Below, in pieces: positions 33,740 through 45,522 of a DNA stretch of 64,000 bases. The position numbers and the translations under genes are program-made. Position 1 is the stretch's first letter, and each line of letters opens with the position of its first letter. This DNA comes from Oxytricha trifallax (lineage: Eukaryota > Ciliophora > Spirotrichea > Sporadotrichida > Oxytrichidae). The notes beneath the pieces were generated by a model that saw nothing but the letters and a program-made list of their open reading frames with translations, was not told the DNA's origin and ran no database searches. Location: positions 62,001-126,000 of the forward strand of contig ARYC01000530.1 of NCBI GenBank assembly GCA_000711775.1, read 5' to 3'.

Positions 33740-36530
33740 AAGTTTAAATACTAAACTCCATTCCTGAAGATAAAGATTTGTATAAATTTATATACTGTTC
33801 TCATGAAGAACAGATAAAATTTGATGTATAGAACTCGGGAATCTCTGATATAGGAAATTCTAACTTTATAAATTACTTCATAGGACAATCAAATTTATGG
33901 TTAAAAACTATTTCACTGCGTTAATTGTATTTCTATTTAAAAATTCTCAACTGTCAATGCAAGGTGCTACCTGTCTTGTCCAATATACTATTCTAAACTC
34001 TAAGGGTTTAGCCTTTCAAGTTCAATGATTTGCATGATACTGCATTTCCTTCTCTGGCATCATTGAATGACCACTAATAAGTCTTGAATCTCTTTAACTC
34101 AATGACTTCCTGCAATTAGCCAATAACTATTTCGACAGATAGTCATGGGTCTTAAATACCATTAAAAAGCACATTAAGATGGCGTGTTTGTTATCACCTG
34201 ATAATCATTTTAACCATCAGATTCTCATAGAATACTTTGATAGTTTTGAGAGAATTAATACTAACTTATTTCAGTGTAGTTATCAAATCATTTTTCATCA
34301 TAATTTATTAAAGATCTCTTTAATGTCTTGCCATATCTCTATCACTTTGTCCATCTAAATATTAATAATAAAAATTTAAATGAAGCTTAATCTTCAAAAC
34401 ACTTCCATCATGAACTTATACTATTGGCTGGCTTTCTGTGCATCCTTGAAAAGATTGAGATTTTTACTTTATTTATTAAGAATAGTTTCATTCTTTTAGG
34501 TTATCATTAAACTAATTTTTAACATTTAGTTACCATTATATTATTACTTTTATTTGTTTTTGGAAAAAAAGTATAAATGTAAGCTAATACTTTATTTGCA
34601 ATTTCGATTAACTGAATAATGAAAAAATGTGAGCTAAAATTATAATCAATTTACTTTAAATATAGTAAACTTCATTTTCAATATATAAACCTACTTATAC
34701 TTAAAGTCTTATTAAGAGTCTGAATATGCTTTTTTTATCAATACACAAATAATATACAAACAACATTTAGATATCAATTGCAGACAATTGAGAAAAAAAA
34801 ATTATGTAAATTTATGAATTCAAATAACTTATTAAGAATTGGTTGTCCTTTAATGTAAGGGTATCAAAACATCTAAACATTTACCTCATATTTTATTATG
34901 AATACATGATAAAGCAATTAATTATTGATTTTTATGATCTCTATCTTGATACAAATAACTTGTCTCATTAAAGTTCAACATTATAGATGATGATAGATTT
35001 AAAGTACATATTTAAGATTTTCTTAAAAAAACTCTGTCAGACACTTTTAGAACGACTATATAGTAAATAATTATAGGCTTTAGCTAAAGTTCTTCTTTAA
35101 GTTGCTAAAAACTATCTAACTCTAGGCCTATAATCAAGTGCAAATTATATATTTAATAAGTGTTTTGCAAGAGGAATATAGCAACTAAAATAAGTTATTT
35201 GTCAAGATATAATCTTAGAGACACTATAACTGCCATGATTTTGTCTGAATCAACATCGATAATACATATTTTTGTTGCTTTTGTTCTTTAATTTTATATC
35301 GTTTATTAATAGTTAAACACTAGTTTAATTAATTATTTAAAAGCTCGTCTTTTAATAATTTTATTCATATGGTTTATAATGCTTAAGATTTTTAAGTTTA
35401 TAAACCTCATCAAGATATTCTACAATTTTTCCACACAAACAATTTATTGCAGAATCCAGAAATAATATCATTAATATACCTTGCTTAAATATCTGTTAAT
35501 ATTATTTTAAAAATTAGAGTTTATTATATTATGTTTAAAGCCCATATTATTCAAATTGCCAAACTAAAAATCATTAATTTTTAAATCTTCAGCTTTCTGT
35601 TGCAGCAACTTTTATAAAAACGAAGGCCTTGCTGTTTATTATTCCCATACTTTAAATGCTTTCAGCTCAAGTTTTCTTAATCTTTAATTTTTTTGACTAT
35701 TGCCGCTGTAGGGTGACTAATATATTTTACTTTTCTTTTATATCTTCCTCTTCTATTTTATGCCAAAATAATACAATAATAAATCTAGCACAGACTGGTA
35801 TTCCGCTAGATCCTGCTGTTACTATATCTCATGACTATTATCTCATTTATCTAAATGTTTATAATAAATGTAATTTAATTGTTAAAATTTAATAATTATT
35901 TTCTAATTATTCTTCTTATTATTGAACATCAACTGTTTGATCATCATTAATCATAATTGTTAAGTTTTCAAAGTTATTCTTAATATTTTCCCTTTATTTA
36001 ATAACATCCTCAACTTAAACTTAATCAACTCAAATTCAGATTTGCATTTGTAAAATTATGATTTGTGATCAAATTCAAATTATTCATTGCATTTACAATT
36101 ATTATTCATCAGTTGCAGAAGCATCGTCATTCTTTTGTTAGATTATTTAAATGAATTTATTTATAATTATTACAAAATTACATCAACAAGCCACTATAAT
36201 AGGCTCCTTTCCTTCATCGTTATTAATTTCTCATCATCCTCTCAGTAAATTAATTGTTTTAAAAATATGTGATTTTGGATAATCATCATATTATTCTTAT
36301 GCCATTTAATGTAAAATTCTTATATAATGTAGCATTTGAAAAATTAATCTTGCTTTTATGCCTCTTGTTTATTACCATTTATCTTAAGTTGGATTGTTTT
36401 ATCCTTTATAATTGGACTTTAAGATGTTCTTTTAGTTGTTCATCATCAAGTGAACCTAGATAATCATAGTAGATCATCGACTGCTGAGAGGGTCTGCTGG
36501 TGTAGCTTACTTTTTCTCATTACTATATTT
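33740..36530 (-). pseudogene. Segmented or decayed gene, unknown product
   Basis: Five minus-strand coding patches in N-to-C order. First, 36530-36270: YTSRPSQQSMIYYDYLGSLD, DEQLKEHLKVQLQRIKQSN. Second, 35850-35475: QQQQDLAEYQSVLDLLLYYF, RKLELKAFKVWEQQ, LLQQKAEDLKINDFQFGN. Third, 35130-34890: LELDSFQQLKEELQLKPIII, LNFNETSYLYQDRDHKN. Fourth, 34490-33960: KDAQKASQQYKFMME, then a likely GT...AG intron of about 50 nt, MDKVIEIWQDIKEIFNK, later ELKRFKTYQWSFNDARE. Fifth, 33930-33740: FPISEIPEFYTSNFI. AT-rich spacers separate them, and several patches contain a single TGA. The pattern fits MDSs divided by IESs, or a decaying germline gene. No domain is recognised. Standard-code plus-strand frames at 35656 and 36269 are shadows. 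Confidence 0.45.
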
Positions 36531-37456
36531 TCTCTTTCTATTTCATCTAGTATATTTATGATTACAGCATTTAATTAGTAGTTTAAACTAGTTGTGTTTC
36601 AACTTATACCTTAGTTTCAAATGGTAGCATAACTAATTGTTCTTCAAGTTTCAAGAATTATTTTAAAGATTTAAAGTTATTAATCACAATTTCTTATATG
36701 AATCTTTCTAGCTATTTTTCAAGCTTAAAATTTAGGCTAGCTTTAAACAAATATTTACATCAAAGGTTTATCACAAATACCAAAACACTTGCCTTTTTAG
36801 TAGGACTATAGTGAATTTGAGAAAATTAAAATTGTCTTTCTCTTCTTTAAATGAGTAAAATATGTTTGAGTTTCATGGTTCGTAAGCTAAAATTTATAAA
36901 TACTATTTTAATGTTTACATCAATATAAAATTATCTTGTTTTAAATTTAGAATATGTAAACGTTTCTGGAAATCCAAACATATTTTAATAATAAATACAG
37001 ATATAGTTTTAATTTTTCTATATATCCATTTTAGTTTTATTTTATTATCATTCGAACTTGATATTATAAACTATCATAGAGTAATTATTAGAAGTAAATA
37101 AAAACATAGTAATTAAAACATTTCTATTAATTAATAAAATTTTTTTTATTGATTTGATCTTAGTAATAAATTAAGCTGAGACATATATTTGATATAAAAG
37201 TATAAAAATCTAGATTAAGGATGTTTTTTTCAATTATATACAAGAATAAATCATAATAATTCAAGTTTTTTATATCATTTTTTTGTCATTAATTAAATTT
37301 ATATCAGATTTTAGGATATTAATAATATTAATAGGGGCTGCTATGATTATTAAATTATTACAAAATTATAAAAATAAATTTAATTAATACTGGAAAAATT
37401 TACTTCATAAATAATATAATAAAAAATAGTAAATAATGGAAACTAAGATAGGTCTA
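36531..37456. other. AT-rich spacer, no gene seen
   Basis: AT-rich DNA before the plus-strand coding cluster that starts at 37457. Confidence 0.4.
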
Positions 37457-37672
37457 AATGAAATTCAACATGGTGAGATACCTAGAAGATAAAGCCCACC
37501 AATATAATCAAATTATTTTCTCTCAATACACTCAAGAAGGTACCCAGCTATTCACTAATAAAGAATGCAAAAATGATGTGACATTGGAATATGTTCAGTA
37601 AACGACATTATATTTACAAGAAACAACAACTCAAAATTATAATCAAACGCTTCTTGTTTACTCTTACTGAAT
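37457..37672 (+). CDS. Coding patch, 71 residues
   Basis: MKFNMVRYLEDKAHQYNQII followed by FSQYTQEGTQLFTNKECKN and LEYVQQTTLYLQETTTQN, ending in TGA (one UAR read as Gln). It lies 166 bp upstream of the frame at 37839 in a region less AT-rich than its surroundings. Between them another frame reads CFAALNYEEHDEAISQRLML followed by IAQAEKLYEE (about 37745-37852), so the region probably holds more than one segment of a real gene, read in different frames. Confidence 0.4.
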
Positions 37673-37838
37673 TCAAGGTTGACTATCTCTTGCTATACCG
37701 ACAATATTTGCGACTCTTAGTGAAGTGGAATTAGATTATTGTTGCGTACTCCACAGTGCTTTGCTGCATTGAATTATGAAGAACATGACGAGGCAATCTC
37801 ATAACGGCTGATGTTGATAGCGTAAGCTGAAAAACTCT

Positions 37839-38132
37839 ATGAAGAGTAGTGAGAGGACTTTTTTATTCATTGTTGCGCTTGCTTATATCACCGTTAAATC
37901 TATTTGTTTATATGAGTGTTACTCTTGCTGCGAAGAAACTATAGCGGAACATTTAAAGTACCAAAGTGGATTGACTCAATTCGAAGAGACAAAAACGACG
38001 CCAAAGTCAGTAAGATGGGCGGATAAGGAACCCATGCCATAAATTATAAAGTATTAAAACTCTTTCGAAAGTCAAATCAAGCTATTCGAGTAACCTTCAC
38101 TTCATCGAGGAGTAGTTCATACTGATTTCAGA
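37839..38132 (+). CDS. Small secreted or membrane-anchored protein, unknown
   Basis: 97 residues from MKSSERTFLFIVALAYITVK, a classic signal peptide or anchor, followed by a Cys-rich stretch SICLYECYSCCEE and a polar part with TPKSVRWADKEPMP. UAR = Gln at three positions, TGA stop at 38130-38132. KSVRW fits the RVxF-like docking motif for protein phosphatase 1, a weak and very common match. The start is the first ATG after a stop in this frame. It may be a complete small gene or the first segment of a longer one. A hairpin GCTATAT...ATATAGC lies downstream at about 38251-38273. No family is recognised. Confidence 0.5.
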
Positions 38133-38546
38133 TGAAGGAAATATTGAATATAGTGGAAAGTACCAGTTTCAAGAAGCTAGTCAAAAATCCAAAATAAAAA
38201 TATGAAAAATACTTATGTAAATGGAAAAGTATGGTTTGCGAATAAAAAATGCTATATTATCTCACGATATAGCACACTTGTCTTAGTCTGGCATTCCTTC
38301 TCCAAAGCTTTTTTCTATTAAAATACGCGTATTACTCATTGGAGGCCTTTTTCCTCCGTTTATGTGCCTTTTCGATAGCAAATCTTAAAAATCATAACGG
38401 TTGAAAAATAATGTAATAAATAAGCTGCTAATTATCATAGATTTCAAAAAGGTTATTAAAACTGCAATTGATCAAGTGATTGATTAATTCTATTATTATC
38501 TTGAGATTAATTATATCTAAATTGTCTGTACAATGGCTGCAGTAAA

Positions 38547-38830
38547 ATGAAGGGAATTCTTTCAAATATAAAAGATAAACCGCAAAAACAAAGCAATAGA
38601 AAACTTTTCATTCAAAGACCGCTCAATAGGAAATTTAATGAACCTCGCAAGTAGATTAATTGTTTGCGTTTTCACTTTACCCTCATGCGCATGATATGTA
38701 TTGTTGAATCGTATAGAAGTTTGACAATAGTATGTTACGCAATTTCAAAGATTATCATGAAAAGGTATCGATACTAAGATAAATCAATATATAAAACTTT
38801 GCAGCCGCTTTCTTAAAATATCAAATTTAT
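38547..38830 (+). CDS. Coding patch, unknown product
   Basis: The frame begins MKGILSNIKDKPQKQSNRK, continues LFIQRPLNRKFNEPRKQ, INCLRFHFTLMRMICIVE, SYRSLTIVCYAISKIIMK and RYRYQDKSIYKTLQPL. It remains open beyond 38830 into AT-rich DNA, where coding character is lost. It is basic with hydrophobic segments. It could be a 5' MDS. No family is recognised. Confidence 0.38.
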
Positions 38831-40212
38831 TTTTTAAAAAAACCTTACTCAAATCAAAAACTTATATTTTCAAGTAGATATTATAATTACATTAAATGTA
38901 TATATATTATTAAATAATCTGCATTATTATAATTAATCTATCTATTTTTTCATATACTTTTAATTATAATTCTAAGTAAACACGAAAGTTAATGCTGTTT
39001 TTAGAAAATAAGATTAATATTTCAGATTAATTACTAAAAGTTATGAAAAACAATGCTAATGACTAAATATCTAATTATTATGAACAACTAAAATCAAATA
39101 AATTTTATATTTTATCTCCCAAATAGTTACAAATTCATGTTAATATCAAGGGAGAGTAAAAATTGACTGAAATTCTGAAAAGAAATTAGTTTAAAATAGC
39201 TCTCAAAAATTCTAAAAAGAATTATAGTTACGTTGACATAAAAATTTGAAAAAATTATAAATGCTATCAGTATTATTTTTCATATTATACATTTAAATTT
39301 ATCATAATTATTATAAAATAATAAAAATATTCATGTTGATGCTGTATCACGTTTATAAAATAATGAATGGCTTTAGTCTGTACAATAGTCTAGCCGTTAA
39401 TAAAATAAAATCTAAAACAGATCTTTCTCTCATAACTTCACCAGAATCTGCTAAAGATTAGATTTAACAAATATGGATAAGTAATCATTCCATTGTGGTA
39501 ATATAATTTGTAGACTAAAGTAGTAGTTATTAAATCTTAATCACACTTCTTATAAGAGGTACTATTTCTAATAAAAACCATAAAAAAATAGATTTCCTAA
39601 AGTATAAAAAATAGAAATAGTTACAGATGGAATTTTTTCCATAATGACATACAAATTATAATATATACTATCAAGTGTAGAAAACTGAAATTATGGAATT
39701 AAATAAATTCAAATCATGACAGTAATAGTTAGGTTATATTGAGCTGAATGCTAACATACTGCTGTTTAAAAATGAAAAGATTATCTAGATATGATTAAGT
39801 TCTTTTATTTTACTATATTCTTAAGTGATAATGCGAAATTCTTTAATTTAGAAATCCATATTTTGCAGTCAATTACTATATGAAAGAGAATGAATTATTT
39901 TTAATAAATTTATTATTAACTTTTACTTTTATTTCCATCATTTTTCTCAAATTTAAACCTATCATTTATATTTATTAGAAGTATATCATTTAGTTTAATA
40001 TTTTATCAAATAAAAATTTCGGAAAATAATGACTCAGAAAGACTCAGAAGATAAGGAGAAAGAGAATAGATTTGAAAAAAGAGACGGAGATAAGGAGGTG
40101 GAGTGAGAGTAATGAATTACATGATTTCACAAATTTGTACTTTTCACAGTTTGATTATTATTTTATTATATTTACCTAAGTGTTTTGCTAACTAACTAAC
40201 TAACTGGCAAAT
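38831..40212. other. AT-rich spacer with one short charged frame
   Basis: Mostly AT-rich. At 40029-40106 a 26-codon plus-strand frame reads MTQKDSEDKEKENRFEKR and on to a TGA; it may be part of the next gene. A CTAA microsatellite-like run lies at about 40190-40205. Confidence 0.4.
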
Positions 40213-40716
40213 ATGGTACCATAGAAAAAGAGAAAGGGGAAATGGCAAAACCTACATAAGGTACAGCTTAGTAAACCGAAACAGAGGGCGACCAAGGTCA
40301 ACTCAAGAAGATAGACAAATAGAAAGAAAATCAAGGTCAGCTGTAAATAATCATGGAATCGAACAAGGATAAGCGCCCAGACAGAATCGAAACTAAACAT
40401 ATCCGAAAGAAAACTAATTTCTTCTAATTAGTACTTTTTGGTAATTTCTTCAAGTATTCATTGCGTAATTTAATTTACCATTAAGTATGGTGTAAATTTG
40501 GAATATGTGATTAAGAAGATAAAAGAAAGCAAGCAATTGATTTCAGTTAGTATAATAATTTAGTTAATTGGGATAGGGTTCCAGATTAGGTTGATATAAG
40601 GGAGATCTTTAAAAAGGAAAACGCATTACATATTGTATTTTACTCATATCGATATGAACACTAGTTAATTCACATTAATTCCAAAGAAAACTAACAATAA
40701 ATTTGGGTACTAATGA
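40213..40716 (+). CDS. Unknown 167-residue basic protein frame
   Basis: A 168-codon frame (UAR = Gln) from MVPQKKRKGKWQNLHKVQ through QLSKPKQRATKVNSRRQT, NRKKIKVSCKQSWNRTR, ISAQTESKLNISERKL to HIDMNTSQFTLIPKKTNNKF, GYQ and TGA. The first 80 residues are rich in Lys/Arg and the rest is mixed. A standard-code frame on the opposite strand (40200-40400) is a shadow. No family is recognised; a lysine-rich composition can arise in A-rich DNA, so the confidence is limited. Confidence 0.4.
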
Positions 40717-42385
40717 ACAGCAATGCATTATCCAAGGAAAAATGGCAGAAATCATTTTTAGCACGGTTAGAACCTTTAACAAAACTTATTCGATTTATAA
40801 TTTACATAAACTTATTTTTTAGTTGTAAAGTAGTATTTAGACAATAACATCTGCATTAGTAATATTACGAAAGAGAAGTAAATAAGTAGAAATCTACTCA
40901 AACAAAATAACAACAAGTAAAGATCAGTTTAAATTTTTATTTTATTCAAAATCAGTAATTGTATGTTTTTAAATATTATAACTTGGAAGTAATATTCAAG
41001 TAATATTTCATTGTTAAGTAATAGCTACTAGCTCCGATAGTTCTTTCATTATTTTAAATCCTTATGAATGGTTAAGAATAATAATTCCAAAAGAAAATAT
41101 CAAAGTATTTACAATGAGAAAAAGTGAAGAAGGATTATTACATTTATTCTTTAATTAAGATAGAAAGCTTCTACTTAAGCCTTTAACAAAGTATGAATTA
41201 TTTAAGTATTATTTCTAATTAGGTATACTATCAAATTCTTAATAGTTTTATATTTCTTTATATGTGCTTCAAAGCGATTTTATAATTACTATTTTTTATT
41301 TTTATATGAATATTAACAGCATCTCTAAATAAAACTATGAATAAAATTATTAAAGATATATAAATCTTTACTTAAGTTAACTTAAAATATATTTTATTTA
41401 TTAATATTAAAATTTTAACAGTCTCAAATTTGTTTGATCAACTAATTTATATGAATTGATGAGTTTTAAAATTATTTCATTTATTAAAAACATATATTTC
41501 AGCTTAAACTGAGAAAGAATATTTTATATCATTCAAAAAGATTTATTATTAAAAATAAATTAATAAATAGCTGAAATTCATTCTCTTGAATCATTAACCT
41601 TTTAATTAGATAAAAAAAGATTTTAAGAGATAAAATATAATTTTGTTTATCTAATTTGTTTTTCATCAAAATGCATTTAAAAAAAATGATTAATATCTTA
41701 TAAAATTAATATAACTTTTAAAAAAAATTTTTATTGAAAATGAAAATATGTCATTTCATATAAAGGACTTTGCAAATAAGAAATTGCCTATTACTCTAGA
41801 AATACTACAGAATTACCAAATATATCCAAAGGATTAAGGTAATTTTTCTAGCTTCTAAATTAATAGATATGGAATTTATCTTGGTTCTAGTTGTTATCAT
41901 AAGCAAATATAATATAAATATATATTAGAAAGCATAGTTTTGTTCCATTAAAATCTAAAATGATTAGCAAAAAAATATATAGTAAACATAAATAATTTGT
42001 GAAAAGCTAACATTAAAATAGTCAAAAAGCTTTTTAAAAGATGATATATTGTTTCTTACAATCGTATTTAAAAAAATATGAATTAATAGATGAGAAAAAA
42101 AATATGATAAATATGAATGAATATATATATTTCAACTAATATAAATATTAACTAATATAATTTAATGTAATGTAAAAAAATAATTAGATTATCAAAATTA
42201 AAGAGATGAAATAATTAATTACTATTGATATTTTATATTAGAGTAACTTAATAATATTGAGCTAATTAAAGCAAGCTCAATTTGAAAAATTTAAACATTT
42301 AAATTATGCATATAGCAATGAGACACTCTTAAAGATTATTATAGATAAGCATATGAGAGTCGTCATTATGATGTTGCTATAGTAA
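40717..42385. other. AT-rich spacer, no gene seen
   Basis: AT-rich DNA without recognised features. Confidence 0.45.
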
Positions 42386-43000
42386 ATGAATTTCATGAAA
42401 GTTTTGGAGGTAATTGAGGACAGATAACTCGAAAACATTATGCTTGGACATCACAAGGCACTTCTTGGCTAAAGTCCATGTATACAATAGGAAATTGTCA
42501 AAATATCTCATTTTTAGTAGTCTTCAGACCCAGGTGTGTCTTAGCGAGTCCAACGAGGTTACCAAAATATCAGGTCTTGTAGGGGACCTTCTAAACCTAT
42601 TATCTGTTTAAATCGACCATCAGTGGAATAATAGGAGATGAGTCGGACGACTTGGTTGATCGAAGAAATATTTAAAGTTATTTTTGAAAACGTTAATTTT
42701 CTCGGTTTAAAAATCATCATCATTATAGCCATTATAATTATAGTCATCCCTATTAATAATAATATAGCTATGGATCGTGATGAGTCTCATGTTAGTATAT
42801 TTAATAAACTTAATATAAGTTCTCTGTGGAATCTAAAGTTGGGAAGTTTAAATGTACAATCTAGTACTTCACAACTCACCCATTGCATGAGAAAATATTT
42901 AATATAAATCTTGAATGCTAAAAAGATAATATGGACTAATATTATAATTATGATCACAAAAATCCTCAATTATTAATCTTAATTATGTGTCAAAATATGA
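42386..43000 (+). CDS. Unknown protein with one Ile-rich membrane segment
   Basis: 205 codons to TGA with no internal TGA (UAR = Gln). From the second ATG it reads MKVLEVIEDRQLENIMLGHH, KALLGQSPCIQQEIVKIS, HFQQSSDPGVSQRVQRGY, SRTTWLIEEIFKVIFEN, then the very hydrophobic GLKIIIIIAIIIIVIPI and a polar tail with MDRDESHVSIFNKLN. It is supported by a homologous copy at 29535-29690 that conserves VIED, LLG, QEI and SHF, the best evidence in this window that such frames are or were real genes. Function is unknown; a single-pass membrane protein is the plain reading. The frame is open upstream of 42386. Confidence 0.55.
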
Positions 43001-43119
43001 AAAATTATTTTATAAAAGAGTAAAATCATTATTATAAGGAAAAATGATTAATATTTATAAACTTTTAATTACTAAAGAAAATCACTAAGTCTTTTAATTC
43101 TTCATATTCTTTAAAGTAA

Positions 43120-43195
43120 TGAGTAACTCTGGGATTCGAACCCGTTTTAAATTGTATTTAAGCCTTATATGTAATCCATCTTACCACATGTCTAA
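43120..43195 (-). pseudogene. tRNA-like remnant
   Basis: The minus strand contains a perfect B box GGGTTCGAATCCC (43131-43143) and, about 40-50 nt upstream, ATGTGGTAAGATGG, which resembles an A box and D loop. I cannot fold a full cloverleaf: the acceptor 3' strand AGTTACTC has no partner, the D stem is mismatched, and the anticodon arm is uncertain. It is therefore a decayed tRNA or tRNA-derived repeat, not a working gene. Confidence 0.45.
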
Positions 43196-43200
43196 TATTA

Positions 43201-43921
43201 TAGTTTTATTGCCTTAATGAACTTTTAAATATGTTCGAATAATTAATTAATCCACTTATTATTTAACATAATTTTATTTGAAAAATTCTAAAAAATCACA
43301 CAAGAAAAATTCAAACGCTCATTTGAAATCCTAAAAATAATTCCTTAAAATCATAGAAGATAAACTAAGAATATCTGAAAAAATTTTAAATTGAAAGAAG
43401 ATGATTCTGCATTCTTATAAGTAAAAATGCATGAAGAAAAATATAAAATAGACAATGAAATAAGTTGGATTTCAGATTAACGTAAATATATAATCGCGCT
43501 AGAAAAGCTGAAAACTATCTAATTATTTAATTATAATGATTTAATTTTTAATTATATATTAGTAGAGCTAAAACCATAGATTTATTTCTCATTTATTTTG
43601 AATCCTTTATACTATACCCCAAATTTTCTTCAAATTTTTATCAATGGGGTTTTATAAAAATCTTAATGATGCGAATTAACAACACTTAAGGTCTTTCTTA
43701 TTCATATTAACTTCTTTAAGTTTTAAATTGTTCTTATGTTAAACCCTTTATTTATTTTCTTTTAGAATGATAAACTTTAAGATTATTACACATTCCCAAC
43801 TCTTAATGGTATAGATAAGATGATATTCATAAATGATAGTGTACTCAAGGAGACAGTGAAGTATTTGTAAATGCTTTGATCATCTATAACAAGGATTTTC
43901 CCCAATCAAACTTGAAACATT
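43201..43921. other. AT-rich spacer
   Basis: AT-rich left flank of the second TBE. No gene is seen. Confidence 0.4.
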
Positions 43922-44015
43922 CAAAACCCCAAAAACTTTTAATGAGGTATAAGTTCTTTGATTTGTAGGGTTGGGGTCTTATTGAGGTTAGTGAAAAATA
44001 AGGTAAAATTGCAAA

Positions 44016-45018
44016 ATGAGAAATAGAAATTAGCAAAATATAGGGCCTATTTATGATGAGAAATATTTAGATTTACTGTTGCAGCTTAGGTATTGTACAA
44101 GTATTAATGCAGACTACGTCAAACCAGTAATGAATTATGTAGCAATTGCAAAGCTATTATGTAAGAATGCCTTTCAATTCTCTCTCCTGAGAGCATCCTG
44201 CAAGAAAATAAAAGTTCTCCAAGCAAAATATTGACTACCTCTGTGAATCGAAGACTCTTAAAACTGGATTCACTTTCCTCTTGATTAACGAGCTGTAATG
44301 TTTCATCACCAGTTTTCAGGCATGAGTATCTCTCCTTAGACTATAGCTAATATCTATAAACGTAATGGTATTACTTTCAAGACTGTCAACAGCGTGAAGA
44401 GAGTGATTGATTTTACATTGCCATTTTACAGTAATAATTTAAACTATGTATAATTAAATGCAGAGGGCTATTGATAATAATATCAAGTTCATACACGCTG
44501 ATGTAGATGTATTCACATCCACCTTCAACACCTTTATAAATAAGTAATAAATAAATCAACGTCTAGAAAGTAAAGGTTGGAACCCATGCAATTTTAGATG
44601 GTAAAAGTAAAGATTATGGGTTAAGAAGTTATTTTATTTACCCTCGCTCTATTAAGCGAGAGTAGTATATAGAGTTCTTAAATAAACAAAGAGATAAGTA
44701 CAGATAATAAAAGATTTTTGTTTTTAATCTCTTGTTCATAAGACTATGGAGTCTAAGAAACCTTATGAAGAGTTAAACACAACACCTGTATATAACGTTC
44801 CCTATAGCCCGCAGCTTAATGGAATCGAATTTGATTGGAGTTAAGTCAAGACTCCCTACAAGAAACTGCTGCTGTATCACCTAATGTATGACTTGCCTAT
44901 AGATACCGTAGAATTGATTCAGAGTTGCTGCAAGAGAGTGAGCATAAATAAGACAACAGTTTGTGCTAGAGAAGGAAGAATGAATGTTTATAAATAGGTT
45001 TTAGATTTAAACGAATGA
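44016..45018 (+). pseudogene. TBE transposase pseudogene
   Basis: Aligned with the intact copy from MRNRNQQ to VYKQVLDLNE. It has lost about 40 bp of the helix-turn-helix region, carries a TGA at the position of the internal TGA in the other copy (before the HPARK-equivalent), and has further indels around the first catalytic Asp (HADVDVF-like) and before the second (FVDN is replaced by FNLLFIRLW-like sequence). The Glu region NGIEFDWSQVK is retained. It is not functional. Confidence 0.88.
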
Positions 45019-45021
45019 ATA

Positions 45022-45441
45022 TATTCACATATTAAATTAGCTCATAAAAGGGTTTGGCTTCTCTTATTTTTCTTCCTCTTATGGCTTGCTTGGGCCCATA
45101 TTTCTTCTCTTAGTACCAGCTCCTGAATCTATGTTCATTTCATCTGGCTTTTATACATCTTTATAAAGTCTCTTGCTCAATTCATGAATATTCTATAACT
45201 TTCTATCTCTGTGAACCTTCGCATGCTCTTTAATTAGGAATGTAACAGTTCCAGGTTTCCATACAATGTTATGAATTAAATTTTACTAGAGAGGTAAGGA
45301 TGCTTTTCAGTTCAAAGAGCCAGGTCTCGCTTAAAGAAAGCCTTGCTTCTTACAATCTTTAGTAGATATAGAATTGCGTTACTTATGAGCTTCTTCAATG
45401 ATCTCTCTAAGAGTGCTAAAAACACCAAGGAAGAAGCTCAT
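45022..45441 (-). pseudogene. TBE 22-kDa gene fragment
   Basis: C-terminal two thirds of the 22-kDa gene, convergent with the transposase remnant. The IHN, KPG and QEEEK regions are recognisable. The homology ends abruptly at about 45441 at the element's break point. Several frameshifts are present. Confidence 0.8.
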
Positions 45442-45522
45442 TACTGAAAGCAAATTATGATATGCTTAACACACTCATTAAAAAAATTGCACATAAAATC
45501 AAATATTTTTATTTAACAAAAT

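Larger units (their letters stand above)
43922..45441. mobile_element. TBE-type transposon, truncated and decayed (copy 2)
   Basis: It starts with CAAAACCCCAAAAACTTTTA, a diverged TBE terminal repeat, preceded by ATT. It follows the 18.3-kb element through the transposase and part of the 22-kDa gene, then homology stops near 45441, inside the 22-kDa gene, so the 57-kDa gene and the right TIR are missing. Internal deletions and substitutions are frequent. It is clearly an older, dead copy. Confidence 0.88.

Noticed and set aside
36262-36310. LIVLKICDFG on the plus strand resembles the DFG region of a protein kinase.
   Set aside because: No HRD loop at the usual spacing and no other kinase motifs; the minus strand at this position is the better coding frame.
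43120-43195. A functional tRNA gene on the minus strand.
   Set aside because: Only the T-loop/B box is well preserved; acceptor and D stems do not pair. Reported as a remnant instead.
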